DNA from: Agroathelia rolfsii
Lineage: Eukaryota > Basidiomycota > Agaricomycetes > Amylocorticiales > Amylocorticiaceae
Direction of reading: 5' to 3'
NCBI GenBank assembly: GCA_018343915.1
Contig: JABRWF010000001.1
Location: 4,278,001-4,342,000 of the forward strand
Length of the DNA: 64,000 nt
A program made the position numbers and the translations under genes. This document shows positions 9,535-20,955 of the stretch, piece after piece; the stretch's first letter is position 1; each line of letters begins with the position of its first letter. Below the pieces are notes generated by a model. It was not told where the DNA came from. It worked only from the letters and a program-made list of their open reading frames with translations, and did no database searches.

Positions 9535-11389
9535 TGTCATGAGTTGGAAAATATGGACAGAATTTTTGCAAATTATTTAATTTTTTTATTGGAACTATTT
9601 TTACGAATTTTCGTCTCCTTTTATCTTTTTCTTTTATTACCCTTAGGGCGTGGACTGTAGGCAGTGAATGGTCAGGTGATTGGCCCTCATGTGACTAAGC
9701 CGCACGCTACAGGAGTAATCGTGAGTTGTGCGTTTTCTGTTCACCATTCCGCACAACTCCGGAGTACAAACCTCCGACCACTGACCAATTCCTAATGGAT
9801 ACTAGTTCCGTTACACACCTCTGAGTTTCCGCTCCTGAGCTCCTGCGGAGCTCTGCTCCTGAGCGCGGAACCTCCGGAAGTGTTGTATCTCCGCACGGCT
9901 GCCCGTCGGAGTTAGGGAAAAGGTCTTCCCCTACATAATCTACTTCCTCCATTCTTTGCCTCCACAGTGGAACTAGCGCGGAGCTTCCGCAAGTAGTATA
10001 AGTAGTCTATGTAACTTATCCTGAAAGGCTAGCTTTGACCTCTTCGCCTTCAGGCAAGTATTATATGTTTTGTCAAGGCTTACGCTCTTGACTATACCAA
10101 ATAAGACAACCTGCTTGTAAGGCACGCAGGCGGGCTGTAAGGCCGGGTTTTACGTCTGTTTACTTGTTTGGTATCTTATCGAGTGCTCACGTGCTCCCGT
10201 TGCTACCAGTCGTAATAGTGTATCCTCGCCTTTACTATGCTAGGATAGCGTTCGGTACTCTAGTCCGGAGACTTCCCGTGTGCTTCTCTTCGCGTCTAAT
10301 AAAAGTTCAGGTACTTCTTACTCAGGATAGGCGGCTTAGCCCTCCGTGATCAACTGACACTCACTAGGTCTTTTTACTGCCTAGGCCTAACTGAATAGGA
10401 CTTGATTCACGCGCAATGCCTCCGGGTGTATTGAGGACTTTAAACAACTTATTACAGCCTTCTTGTAACAAGGCTATGTACACGCTCACTGAGATGCCCT
10501 TAAGGCCTTATACTTAGTGAGGGCAGGGGAGAGAGAGTGAGGGGTGTGGGCTAGGACTAGTGTAAGCCTGAAGGCGAAAATATATTAGTTGTTATATGTA
10601 GGAATACAAATTGGGGGTGCCCTTACCTGAAGGCGAAAAGGTCGAAGCTAAAGTTCAGGTAAGGGCTACAAATTGTATTTATACATAAAGTGAAGGGCCC
10701 GTGCGCAGCCTTGATGGTCTGTGCGCAGTCGGGGTTCGTAAGCAGGAACATGTCAAAATGCAGGGGCAGTGCTTTGTGCCTAAGTCCGATGAGCATCCAA
10801 TCGGAATGATGAGTCTAGTACTCCTTAGTAATCGCACAGTGATCGGAACGACCCTGGTTCCTGAGTCTAGACCTTTTGATGAAAAGGAATGATCTAGACT
10901 CCGCCTTCCTAATATACTCTTGTCACAAGCACTCCTGTCACGTGGGGCTAACACAGCCAGTCACACGCACGTCAAGATGTCGCCTGCAAGGTATTTCGTC
11001 CGTATCCCAGTCAATAAAAATCGTAAAAATACAATAAAAATATGTACATGTCCGTAAGAAAAAGGCGAAAAATGTCCAACTCATAACATGTTTGTATTTC
11101 TCTTATAGTATTACTCAATGAAACTTCGCCTTCAGGGTTCACTCTGCAGGGCCTAGCCCGTCTCAGCTATAGCATACACTCACACCGGAGGTAGTGGAAA
11201 TCCCCTCAAGTAAGTTACGAAGTTTGTCGGAATAAGAGTTGGAGCCTCGGACATAAGTACGGAAGAGTACCCGGTGTTGCCCTTCAATAAATTAGGGGAC
11301 ATATCTGTGGGAAAACCTTATTTGTGCAGTACTTAGATTTTAGTGTTAGGAGTATATACTTTGCACAGTCAAGAAGTGTACCCTTGACA
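9535..11389 (+). mobile_element. Solo LTR, family F, TSD CCAAG, with nested LTR A
   Basis: It begins TGTCATGAGTTGG and ends GTGTACCCTTGACA, with CCAAG on both sides (9530-9534 and 11390-11394). Without the nested A LTR its length is about 832 bp, slightly shorter than the 859-bp LTRs of F1. The split falls right after the hairpin/start region (AGCTTTGACCTCTTCGCC near 10031). Confidence 0.92.
10071..11088 (-). mobile_element. Solo LTR, family A, TSD TGTTT
   Basis: The plus strand runs TGTCAAGGCTTACGC to CCAACTCATAACA, 1018 bp, flanked by TGTTT at 10066-10070 and 11089-11093. The complement carries the TATA box, the CCTTACCTGAA/TTCAGGTAAGG hairpin and AGCTTCGACCT. It lies inside the solo F LTR. 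Confidence 0.95.
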
Positions 11390-12606
11390 CCAAGCCTAGC
11401 TAGCTCCCACCCTGGTTTGCCGAAGCCTACAACACACACATTACTTGCCTTATGTGGTACCTGTTGGAGCTCAGAGCATGAAGTAAATTATTGTGACTGA
11501 AATCTTCAAACAATGTATAGCACCTGTGCATGTAACACCCCCCAGCCTTTGCAAAGCCACCTGACAATGGTCTTTGGATTTCTGTAAATATCAGCAGCAG
11601 CATAGTCTACCATCATAATGTGATGTTGTTGTGATACTGCACCAAAGATATTTGCAATACTCTTGCTTCTGTCATATACCTTGCCCATTATTTATCATGG
11701 ATGAATGGGACATCCACCAAGTAGGGGGATACACTCCCGCCGCTGTCCCCACTCATCCATTTATTATTTTGTTTTTACCTTCTCTTCCTACCTTGCACCT
11801 GCCCTTCAGCGTTCCCCAACATCATTGCCCATTTCCTTCAGTGCCCGTTAGCATTGTTGCACAATCCTTCAATGCCTTATCACTGTTATCACCTGTCCTC
11901 CCAGTCCTTGGACCATCCGTCCTTTGTGTTGGACTTTCTTTTGGGTTTGTACATTTTTCTTTTGTTCTTGTCTCCGCTCTCGGGCCTTTTGGCGAGCTAC
12001 ATATCACTGGGTAGACCAGCCCGTGCAATGCACTTTGCTAGTCACCAAATTAGAGGAAGTGCTTCATACTGGCCTCATGAGTACTGACAGAGCAATCAAC
12101 ATTCGCTGCAATCTCCAATTGGATTTTCCGCATGTCACCCACCTCTGGCACCTTCCAGTGTTGTCACCCGCCCTTCAACACTCATTAGTGTTGTTGCCCA
12201 TCCTTCCAGTCTCCATACCATCCATCACCTTTGTACTTCAGCCTCCAAGAGGTTCTTCCACACATCGCCTGTCCCAGGAGCAAGCCTGACATCTTTTCCC
12301 TTAGCGCCAAGCACTTCACCCATTAAAAGGTTACATTCTAACCTTTCTATTTTGTTTGTTTTTTCAACATTCTTCTTTCCCACTGTGTCCCTGCCATGTC
12401 TCCCTTGTTTTTATCTTGTTGTTTCTTCTGCCTTTGTTGGCGTTTTCTTGTTTTTTGCATTTTTGCATTTCTTTGCCATAATTGGCCATTGCTCCACATC
12501 TTTGATGTATTAACATTTCTTTCATTGGGTTAACCCTATACAATTGTTTCACATGCACTCTTGCTGAGCACCCCAATGTTTTTACTTCTACTAAGTATAC
12601 ACTTTA
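11390..12606. other. Unclassified region, possible element interior
   Basis: About 1.2 kb not matching families A, B or F. A minus-strand frame at 11688-11506 reads MGKVYDRSKSIANIFGAVSQ and onward to RWLCKGWGVLHAQVLYIV; it looks protein-like but I do not recognise it. At 11724-11737 there is AAGTAGGGGGATAC, identical in core to the purine tract before C and G LTRs but not followed by TGTCA. Further right are imperfect pyrimidine-rich repeats around the theme TTGTCACCCGYCCTTC. The region continues past the nested B LTR at 14343. Confidence 0.4.
11506..11688 (-). other. Short protein-like ORF of unknown function (60 aa)
   Basis: Sixty codons from ATG with a non-random composition and the segment HHIMMVDYAAADIYRNPKTI. 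It is not followed by a clear splice donor and no known domain was recognised. It may be a fragment of a transposase-linked or captured gene lying antisense within the element interior. It may also be chance. Confidence 0.3.
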
Positions 12607-12627
12607 TGTCAAGGGTAGACTCCTTGA

Positions 12628-13486
12628 TGTTATGAGTTGTAAATTTGGACTATAGATTTTTCATTATTATTTAAAAACATGTATTATATTTCATTTCATT
12701 TTTCTTTTTTTATTGCCCTCAGAGCGTGGTCTGTAGGCAGTGAGCGGTCCTATAATTGGCCCTCATGTGACTAAGCCACACGCTACAGGAGTAATCGTGA
12801 GTTGTGCATTTCCTGTTCACCATTCCGCACAACTCCGGAGTACAAACCTCCGATCACTGACCGATTCCTAACGGATACTGGTTCCGCTACACACCTCCGA
12901 GCTTCCGCTCCCAAGCTCCTGTGGAGCTCCGCTCCTGAGCGCGGAACCTCCGGAAGTGTTGTATCTCCGCACGGCTGCCCGTCGGAGTTAGGGAAAAGGT
13001 CTTCCCCTGCATACTCTACTTTCTCCTTGTCTTTCCTCCGCGTTGGAACTAGCGCGGAGCTTTCGTAGTAGTATAAGTAGTGCATGTAACTTGTCCTGAA
13101 AGGCCAGCTTTGACCTCTTCGCCTTCAGGCAAGTATTCAGGTTGTATTTCATTAAAGTAGATTACTAATAAAAACTTCGCCTTCAGAGTTCATTAACCTC
13201 CGGGCCTAGCCCCGCGTCTTAGCACATCAACACATTCAATTGGTAGGGTGAAATTCCCTAGAGTAACTAGTTAGACGCGTGACGCGTGAATCGGAGCCTC
13301 CGGAACCTCCGCCCTCCTCCGACAAAAGTCTTCGGAAGCTTCGTAAGATACAAGGAGAGTACCCTTGCCACCCTCAATAGATTAAGGGGATTAGGTAGTG
13401 TAGGAAAACTTGCATTTTAGGTACTTTGTTCAGTGTTGGGAGATTATTTTGATTATCTCCGCATAGTCAAGAGTGATCCCTTGACA
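12628..13486 (+). mobile_element. Solo LTR, family F, TSD CTTGA
   Basis: It is 859 bp, starts TGTTATGAGTTGTAAATTTGG and ends GAGTGATCCCTTGACA. CTTGA flanks it at 12623-12627 and 13487-13491. Length is identical to both LTRs of F1. It lies within the B LTR. Confidence 0.95.
13072..13135 (+). promoter_or_regulatory. Family F LTR core: TATA box, hairpin, primer sequence
   Basis: TATAAGTAG at 13072 is followed about 35 nt later by AGCTTTGACCT. The latter sits in the loop of arms ACTTGTCCTGAA and TTCAGGCAAGT. The spacing and design are shared with families A, B and E. Inferred transcription start and self-primer region. Confidence 0.6.
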
Positions 13487-13721
13487 CTTGACTTAGGATA
13501 TTCGTTGGTCAACACCTACGAAAATACCCAAAATACAAGTCGTACCACTCTCAACTAATTAAGCCTTAACGAAGTACCTAAGTATGAGTTTTCCCACAGG
13601 TACCACTCCATAATCTTATTGAGGGGATGGCCGGGTACTTTCTTAGCTCACACTTAATCGATGCTCTTTATGTGTTCACACGCATAAGGGGATTTGCACC
13701 ACCTTCTAGTATAGGGGAGGA

Positions 13722-13752
<31 letters not shown>

Positions 13753-14342
13753 GGGCTAGGATGCAGAGGCCTAGGCCAACAAAAAGATACCCTGAAGGCG
13801 AAGAATTAATTAGTAATCTATTTAAAGTGAATACAACCTGGGTTACTTGCCTGAAGGCGAAGAGGTTGAAGCTGAGCTCTTCAGGACAAGTTACATGCAC
13901 TATTTATACTATTCTATAAGGGTCCGTGCGCAGCCTTGATGGTCTGTGCGCAGAGGGAGATAGAAGTATAATTGTGGCAATGCAGGGGAAGATCTTTGAC
14001 CCTAACTCCACCGGGCATCCGTGTGGAGATCTGTTTCTGGACCGGTACCGGTAACCGTTAGGAATTGATCAGTGGAGGAAGTTTGTATTCCTAGGCTGTG
14101 CGTGATGATGAAAATAGAAGTGCGCACAGCCCCGAGATTACTCCTGTGATGTGCGGCTTGAAACATGTGAGGGCCAATCACATGACCACAGCACTGCCCA
14201 CAGTCCACATCCTAAAAGGGTAATTTTTATAAGGAAAATAGAAAAAGGAAAAAGAAAATGCAATAACTAATTAAGTGCTTGTCCAAATAATACAAGAAGA
14301 TAACCAAAAAATCGCCAAAAATTTCCTACTCATGACACTTTA

Positions 14343-14748
14343 CCCTTTACTGCCTTTAATCTTTCAAGTTCCGGCTGATCACCATTCATCGCCGGGAACC
14401 CCAATCTGTTTGCAAGTCTTGCTATATTCCTTCTAATTCATTCTCACATCCTTTTTTTCTTTACTTATTCTATATGCCTTGGTGTGATTCATCTTGTTTA
14501 AATTTCAAATTTTGTTTTACTATTCCTTTTACTCCTTCTATACACTTTTGCACTAGTTTTCCTTTTTACCTTTCAATTTCTTGTGTTATAATTTCTATTC
14601 TTTTTCACTTGAAATTCTTTACTTTTTATTTTTCACTTTTACTTTTCAACCTTCTTCTCTGGTTCGTCAAAACTGCATGCCTATGGTGTCCCCTACATCT
14701 AGAGTCTTAACTAGTCCTTCGAGGGCTCAGGACGTAGTAGGGGGATAC
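14343..14748 (+). other. 3' end of a family C element with purine tract
   Basis: It continues the unclassified region 11390-12606 after the B LTR. Its last bases, GGGCTCAGGACGTAGTAGGG then GGATAC, lie directly before the C LTR and act as its polypurine tract by position. The rest is T-rich with no convincing coding frame. Confidence 0.5.
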
Positions 14749-15624
14749 TGTCATGACCTGCCAATGCACCCAGCCACTGAATATCCTGATTGCGCACATC
14801 AACATATGTGAACATCTACGATGGAGTCACCAGCAACACCCTCCCTTCTGAGTCACCACGTACCCTATGCATTGGAAGCGTTCCCGATGTATCTGCCGAC
14901 ATTTCCCTGAAGCCATATGTACAGCGCCTTCCCATGATTCCTTCCCATCACCGATGCACTTCTGCCCATCAGAGCATTCCACATAATGACAACACTTCTT
15001 GATGTCATTCCCCGAGTCACCATGTGCCCGCACTAGCGGATCCTTCCTATCTTGGAAGATTGCGCTTGGTTCTCCACCATAATTGCACTCTAATCGATGA
15101 TTAGACTGCCGATGGTTCTGAAGGAATGCACCCCCACCTTTGTGCATAGCGTAGCATAACTACCAGAGTACACAGCGTGCGCTATTCTTTATTGTTTCTA
15201 TTGTCTTTCATCTATTTCTTTATTTATCATTTTCACAACTACTGTACTTTGTATATATATACTATACCTGATGTAGTAGATACAGTAGTCGGAAAATTAA
15301 GTGTGTTTGGCCCTAAACAAGCCCTACACCCACTACATCATCAGCGGTCAACCTGTGGACTCAAGTGTCCTCAAGTATCTTGTCTAGCTTTTCTCCTCTT
15401 GCTTGATCTCTCTGCTCTACACTTGATCTTGCCAGAACACCTGCACCAACCTGCCATGCGCTTGTTTGTTCACCGCAACACCTATATCACCGCAGGCTCC
15501 AAGATATCAAAGAGACAACTCCACAAACCCACAGAGCTGCTATCCGGCAGTGAGCAGCTTAGTAGTTAGTGCTCTAGGGGCATTGCCGCACCGCCCAAGC
15601 TAGCTGTGAAGGCAGCTCTTGACA
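14749..15624 (+). mobile_element. Family C LTR, 3' LTR (decayed)
   Basis: It starts TGTCATGACCTGCC and ends GGCAGCTCTTGACA, 876 bp, preceded by a purine tract, which sets the sense strand for the family. Compared with the 1188-2062 copy nearly every CpG has become TpG or CpA, so it is old. It abuts integrase sequence of A2, meaning the C element inserted into A2. Confidence 0.88.
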
Positions 15625-16787
15625 ACAGCACAAGACCCTCAAACTGGTCTCTTGCAACTATTGGTGGCCTAGGATGACCAAAGCCATTAATAAATATATA
15701 GAAACCTGCTAGATCTGCACCCAAAACAAGTCCTCTCATTTATCTGCTTTTGGACCACTTAAGCCACTTCCTACACCTACCAGACCTTGGGATCACATTA
15801 CTATAGACATGATAGTGAAACTTTCAGATTCCCAGGGTTACAACAGTATCCTGGTGGTGGTCAACCGTTTCTCCAAAATAACTCATGTCATTCCTACAAC
15901 CAAGAAGATCAATGCCATTGGAATAGCTGAATTCTTATGGTCACAAGTCTTTAAACTCCATAGACTACTATCTTGCATCACATCTGACCAAGAGCCCCAG
16001 TTTGCTAGCAAGGTGATGAAGGAAGTCCATAAACATCTAGGAATCACTACGGCAATGTCTACTGCATATCACCTCTAGACAGATAGCCAATCTGAACATG
16101 TTAATCAAGAATTGGAAGCTTACCTGAGGTTCTTTGTATTACATTGACAAGATGACTGGGCTAGATTACTTCCTTCTGCCAAATTTGTGTTAAATAATAG
16201 GCAACATTCCGCTACCAAGATGTCACCCTTTTGCATGAACTATGGATTTGACCTGCAAATAGACTTCTCCCTAATTAGAATCTTTGATACCCCTGCAGTA
16301 GAAGATTGGCTATATGTAATCTCTAATGCTCAAACCAATGCCTTATCTGCCCTTAATCTAGCTACTGAAAAGATAAAGGAATCCTTCGATAAACATATGC
16401 AAGAATCACCCTAATAGCAAAAAGGCAATAAGGTCTGGTTATCCACTGAAAACCTTAGGATATCCCAACCTACAAGGAAGTTATTGGCCAAGTTTGTTGG
16501 ACCTTACAAAATTCTGGAAAGGATTGATCCCCTTGCATATCACCTAAAGATTTCCTATACCTGGTCCATTTATGATGTCTTTTACATTTTACTTTTATTA
16601 GCTCATAGGCCATCTGAATGAGATCAACCCCCACCAGAACCCGTGGAAGTCAAAGGAAAAGAAGAATGGGAGGTTGCCAAGATTAAGGACTCTAGAATTT
16701 TAGGGAGACCTAAGCAGCTTGAATATCTTGTCAGCTGGAAGGATGCACCAGGTGAAGACAATTGGGAACCTACAGATAACCTGATGC

Positions 16788-18655
16788 TGTCAAGAGCTGC
16801 CTTTGCAGCTAGCTCAGGCAGTGCAGCGATGCCCCTGGGGTGCTAACTGCTAAGTGTTACGAGTCGCTCGTTGTATTATAAATTTATTTTGAATTTTTCA
16901 ATATTTTTCTGAATTTTTCCCGATTTTTCTCTATTTTTTGATATATATATTGTATATTATGTAAACACACAGTCTGATGACTAAGCAAGTCATGTGACCA
17001 GTCGACCATGTGACTGGCCATCATGTGACCACTAGTCATGTGACATATTATGTAAGCAGAGTCTAGAGCATGGGTCCGGACCATGACACCACTTTAAACT
17101 CACTATAACTAATAATAGTGCAATATCACGCCATACTTAGCAGTACTGCGCACAGACCATGTAGCCACGCACAGACCAGGTAGAATTAGTATATAACCCT
17201 GTAGTGCCGCTACCTGAAGACCCCAGATTCGTTCTCTTCATCTTTAGGTAAGCACAGTAGTGCTTTGTATTAGATAAACAGCTAACATAATGAAAACTTT
17301 GTCTTCAGAGTCCATAAACCTCTATAGGCTATTAGAGCCTGTCTCCCCCCCTCCCTCTCTCTCTCTCCACCAAATCCTCTCTGCTGTGTGCTAGGGGGTA
17401 ACAAGCGTGCTCTGTGCTGCTTGTTGTTTAAAGGTAGCTTAGTGCTCCTTTACATTAGAATGCATAAGACAGGTCCAGCCCTTTGGGTGACTATTTGCGG
17501 TTCTGTAAACAAACACATCATGCTTAGTGCACTTAAGGGAACAAAGGCATTGCCCTACGTTCCTTGCGGTTAAGATACATCGCACGCCTAACAGCATACA
17601 CAAGACAGTTTGTGTTCCGTGTGTAGACCTTGCTTGAAAGTCTTGCAGACTTGGAGTAAAGCTTGGTGACACAAAGACTTGAACTTGCGTGATAGTTGTG
17701 ACAGCGCAAGGAAGTGTACACCTGCGCGTCCCTAGCCTTGGGAGTTGTAAAACAGCCATTACTTGGCTACTCCGTACCTTTGAGGGGTTAACGTAGGCTT
17801 AGGTTGAGTTTTGGTGACAAGAGTCAGATGTGCTCTTGACACTAAGTGGCTCACTGCCGGATGGCAGCCCTGTGGGTTCGTGGAGTCACCTCTTTGATAT
17901 CTCGGGGCCTGTGGCAATACGGGTGTCGCGGCGAGCAGACAAGTGCATGGCAGGTTGGTGCGGGTAGTCCGGCAAGATTAGGCATAGAGCAGAAGATGAC
18001 AAGCCAGAGGGAGAGAGCAGAATGAGATACTTGAGGATGCTCAAGTCCACAGGTTGACTGCTGGCTATGCAGCAGGTGTAGGGCTTGTTTAGGGCCAAAC
18101 ACACTTAATTTTCCGACTACTGTATCTACTACATCAAGTACAGTACTATATACTAAGTACAGTAGTTGAGAAAATGATAAATAAAGAAATACATGAAAAC
18201 AATAAAGACAATAAGTATCCAGCGCATGCCATATGCTCTGGTAGTTGTGCTATGCTGTGCACAAAGGCAGGGATGCATTCCTTCAGAACCATTAGCAGTC
18301 TGATCATCGATCAGAGCGCAATCAGGAGGAAAGTCCAAGCGCAATCTTCCCAGATAGAAAGGATCTGCTGGTGCGGGTACATGGCAACTTGGGGAATATC
18401 TTTGAGAAGTGTTGTCATCATGTGGAGCGCTCTGATGAACAGAAGCGTATCAATGATGGGAAGGAAGCACAAAAGGCAGCCATGCATATGGCTCTGGGGA
18501 AACGTCAGCAGACACATCAGAAATGCTTCTGATGCATGGGGTACATGGCGACTCAGAAGGGAGGACATTGCCAGTGACTCTGTCATAGATGTTCACATGT
18601 ATCAATGTGCACAATCGGGACGTTTGGCAGCTGGGTGCATTGGCAGGCCATGACA
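16788..18655 (-). mobile_element. Solo LTR, family C, TSD GATGC/GATAC, with nested LTR E
   Basis: The plus strand runs TGTCAAGAGCTGCC to GGCAGGCCATGACA. It is flanked by GATGC (16783-16787) and GATAC (18656-18660), one transition apart. Net of LTR E it is about 876 bp. CpG sites are largely converted to TpG/CpA. Confidence 0.9.
16855..17841 (+). mobile_element. Solo LTR, family E, TSD CTAAG
   Basis: It is 987 bp, begins TGTTACGAGTCGCTCG and ends CAGATGTGCTCTTGACA; CTAAG flanks at 16850-16854 and 17842-17846. It has a TATATAA box near 17203 and the hairpin TACCTGAAGAC. A second copy lies at 52205-53179. No internal region for this family is present in the window. Confidence 0.94.
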
Positions 18656-18843
18656 GATACATGCCAAAGCCAGAATTCAAGACTTCCATAAAAGGTACCC
18701 TAATGCACCTAAATGCTTGAATGCTGCAGTCTTTAGGGAATTACCTTTTAGACTAATAGAAAATTTTACAGAGGCAAATACAAGGGAAACTGCAGGATGG
18801 GAACTAGGGAAGTTCCAGAGTAACTCCCTTGAGAAGGGGGTAA

Positions 18844-19254
18844 TGTTATGAGTTGGACAATTTTCGCATTTTCTCTATGAATATGTATATTTTTTTATTA
18901 CATTTTTACGATTTTATTTGACTGAGATATGAATGAAATACCTTGTAGGTGACATCTTGATGTGCATGTAACTGGCTGTGTTAGCCCCACATGACAGGAG
19001 TGCTTGTGACAAGTATATATTAGGAAGGCAGAGTCTAGATTATTCCTTTTCATCAAAAGGTCTAGACTCAGGAACCAGGGTTATTTCAATTACTGTGCAA
19101 TTACTAAGGAGTACTAGACTCATTATTCTAATTGGTTTCTCATTGGACTTAGTTATAAAGCACTGCCCCTGCATTCTAGTCATTTCTGCTTACAAACCCT
19201 GTTGCACACAGACCATCTAAGCTGTGCATAGGCCCTTTATTTTATGTATAAATA
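18844..19254 (+). mobile_element. A2 3' LTR (family A), truncated
   Basis: It starts TGTTATGAGTTGGACAATTT directly after the purine tract and matches family A to about position 410, where a second A-like LTR start interrupts it just after the TATA box (TATAAATA). Confidence 0.85.
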
Positions 19255-19391
19255 TGTCACGAGTTGAATAATTTTCGCGCTTTTTTTACGATTATGTACA
19301 TATTTTTACTGTATTTTTACAATTTTTATTGACTGAGTTATGGAAGAAATACCTTGCAGGCAACATCTTGACATGCGTATGACTGGCCATG
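19255..19391 (+). mobile_element. Family A-like LTR, first 137 bp only
   Basis: It starts TGTCACGAGTTGAATAATTT and tracks the family A 5' end (GACTGAGTTATGG, ATACCTTGCAGG) until a B LTR begins. Both flanking insertions lack their right halves in the window. Confidence 0.7.
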
Positions 19392-20085
19392 TGTCATGAG
19401 AAGGACATTTTTGCCAATTTTTTTGAGCTACTTCTTGTATTATTTGGACCAATACTTAGTTAGTTATTACATTTTCTCTCCTTTCCTTTTCTTTTTCTCT
19501 ACTTTTCTTATAAAAATTACCTCTTTAGGGCGTGGACTGTGGGCAGTGCAGTGGTCATGTGATTAGCCCTCATGTATTTCTAAGCTGCATGTCACAGGAG
19601 TAATCTTGGGGCTGTGTATACTTCTATTTTCACTATCGCACACAGCCCAGGAACATAGCCTTCCTTCCCTGAACAATTCCTAACAGTTACTGGTACTGGT
19701 CCAGAAACAGATCTCCACACGGATGCCCGGTGGAGTTAGGATGAAAGTTCTTCCCCTGCATTGCCACTCTTATACTTCTATTTCCCTCTGCACATAGACC
19801 ACCAAAGCTGCGCACGGACCATTCTATAGTAGTATAAATAGTGCATGTAACTTGTCCTGAAGAGCTCAGCTTCGACCTCTTCACCTTCAGGCAAGTATAG
19901 GTTTTGTATTCCATAAAGTAAAGATTACTAATAACAAACTTTGCCTTCAGGGTTTATTCTTTTGGCCTAGAGCCAGGTTCCTAGCCCCCTCATCTCTCTC
20001 TCTCTCTTCTCTCTCTCTCTACTAGGAGGCGGTGTGAATCCCCTCATAAGCGTGTGACATACATAAGAGCATCGTAAGAGACAGG
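19392..20085 (+). mobile_element. Family B LTR, 5' part, truncated by F1
   Basis: It starts TGTCATGAGAAGGAC and contains the B core: TATAAATAG, AGCTTCGACCTCTTCACC and the (CT)n tract. It ends abruptly at 20085 where the F1 LTR starts. The last ~165 bp are absent from both sides of F1. Confidence 0.85.
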
Positions 20086-20944
20086 TGTCAAGGGATCACT
20101 CTTGACTATGCGGAGATAATCAAAGTAATCTCCTGCCACTAAATAAAAGTACCTAAGTCGCAAGTTTTCCCACACTACACAAACCCTTTTATCTATTGAG
20201 GGTGGTAAGGGTACTCTGCTTACGCCTTACGAAGCTTCCAGAGACTTAAGTCGGAGGGGAGCGGAGGTTCCGGAAATTCCGAATCACGCGTCACGCGTCT
20301 AACTAAGTAATCTAGGGAATTTCACCCTACTAATTGAATTTGTTGTTGCGCTAAGACGCTGGGCTAGGCCCGGAGGTAAATGATCCCTGAAGGCGAAGTT
20401 AATTGAGTAATTCTAAGAGAAATACAAACACTAAATACTTGCCTGAAGGCGAAGAGGTCAAAGCTGGCCTTTCAGGATAAGTTACACCAACTACTTATAC
20501 TACTACGAAAGCTCCGCGCTAGTTCCGACGCGGAGACAAGAGATAGAGAAAGTAGAATACGCAGGGGAAGACCTTTTCCCTAACTCCGACGGGCAGCCGT
20601 GCGGAGATACAACACTTTGCGGAGGCTCTGCGTTCAGGAGCGGAGCTTCTGAAGAGCTCCAGAGCTGAAGCTCGGAAGTGTGTAGCGGAACCAGTATCCG
20701 TTAGGAGTCGGTCAGTGATCGGAGGTTTGTACTCCGGAGTTGTGCGGAATGGTGAACAGGAAACGCACAACTCACGATTACTCCTGTAGCGTGCGGCTTA
20801 GTCACATGAGGGCCAATCATAGGACCGCTCACTGCCTACAGACCACGCTCTGAGGGTAATATAATAAAAGAAAATGAAACGAAATATAATACATTGTTTA
20901 AATAATAACAAAAAATTTATAGTCCAAAATTCCAACTCATAACA
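20086..20944 (-). mobile_element. 3' LTR of F1
   Basis: The plus strand runs TGTCAAGGGATCACTC to CCAACTCATAACA. On the complement it follows the purine tract GGAAGGGGGTAA at 20945-20956. The core AGCTTTGACCT lies at about 20457-20467. Confidence 0.93.
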
Positions 20945-20955
20945 TTACCCCCTTC

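Larger units (their letters stand above)
12607..14337 (-). mobile_element. Solo LTR, family B, TSD CTTTA, with nested F LTR
   Basis: The plus strand starts TGTCAAGGGTAGACTCC and ends TTCCTACTCATGACA; CTTTA flanks it at 12602-12606 and 14338-14342. The F insertion occurred 21 bp from its left end. The net length is about 867 bp. It contains a (GA)n tract near 13724-13747, the reverse of the CT tract in plus copies. Confidence 0.94.
15625..18843 (+). pseudogene. A2 pol relic: integrase core, GPY/F, chromodomain
   Basis: Translation parallels A4: HKTLKLVSCNYWWPR, then ITIDMIVKLSDSQGYNSILV, then SDQEPQFASKVMKEVHKHLG, then AKFVGPYKILERI and the chromodomain segment KQLEYLVSWKDAPGEDNWEP. Stops replace Gln or Arg codons at about 16076 (TAG), 16145 (TGA) and 16412-16415. 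The chromodomain is split at 16788 by the C LTR and resumes at 18656 (HAKARIQDFHKRYPNAPK). Coding potential is lost. Confidence 0.85.
15625..19254 (+). mobile_element. Ty3/gypsy chromovirus A2, decayed 3' half
   Basis: It retains integrase, chromodomain, purine tract (GAGAAGGGGGTAA) and the first part of a family A 3' LTR. It is interrupted by a C LTR holding an E LTR. The 5' half is lost beyond the C LTR on the left. Multiple transition-type stops mark it as an old copy relative to A4. Confidence 0.88.

Noticed and set aside
13724..13747. Microsatellite (GA)n as a CRISPR-like or tandem array
   Set aside because: It is the simple-repeat tract present in every family B LTR; there are no spacers.
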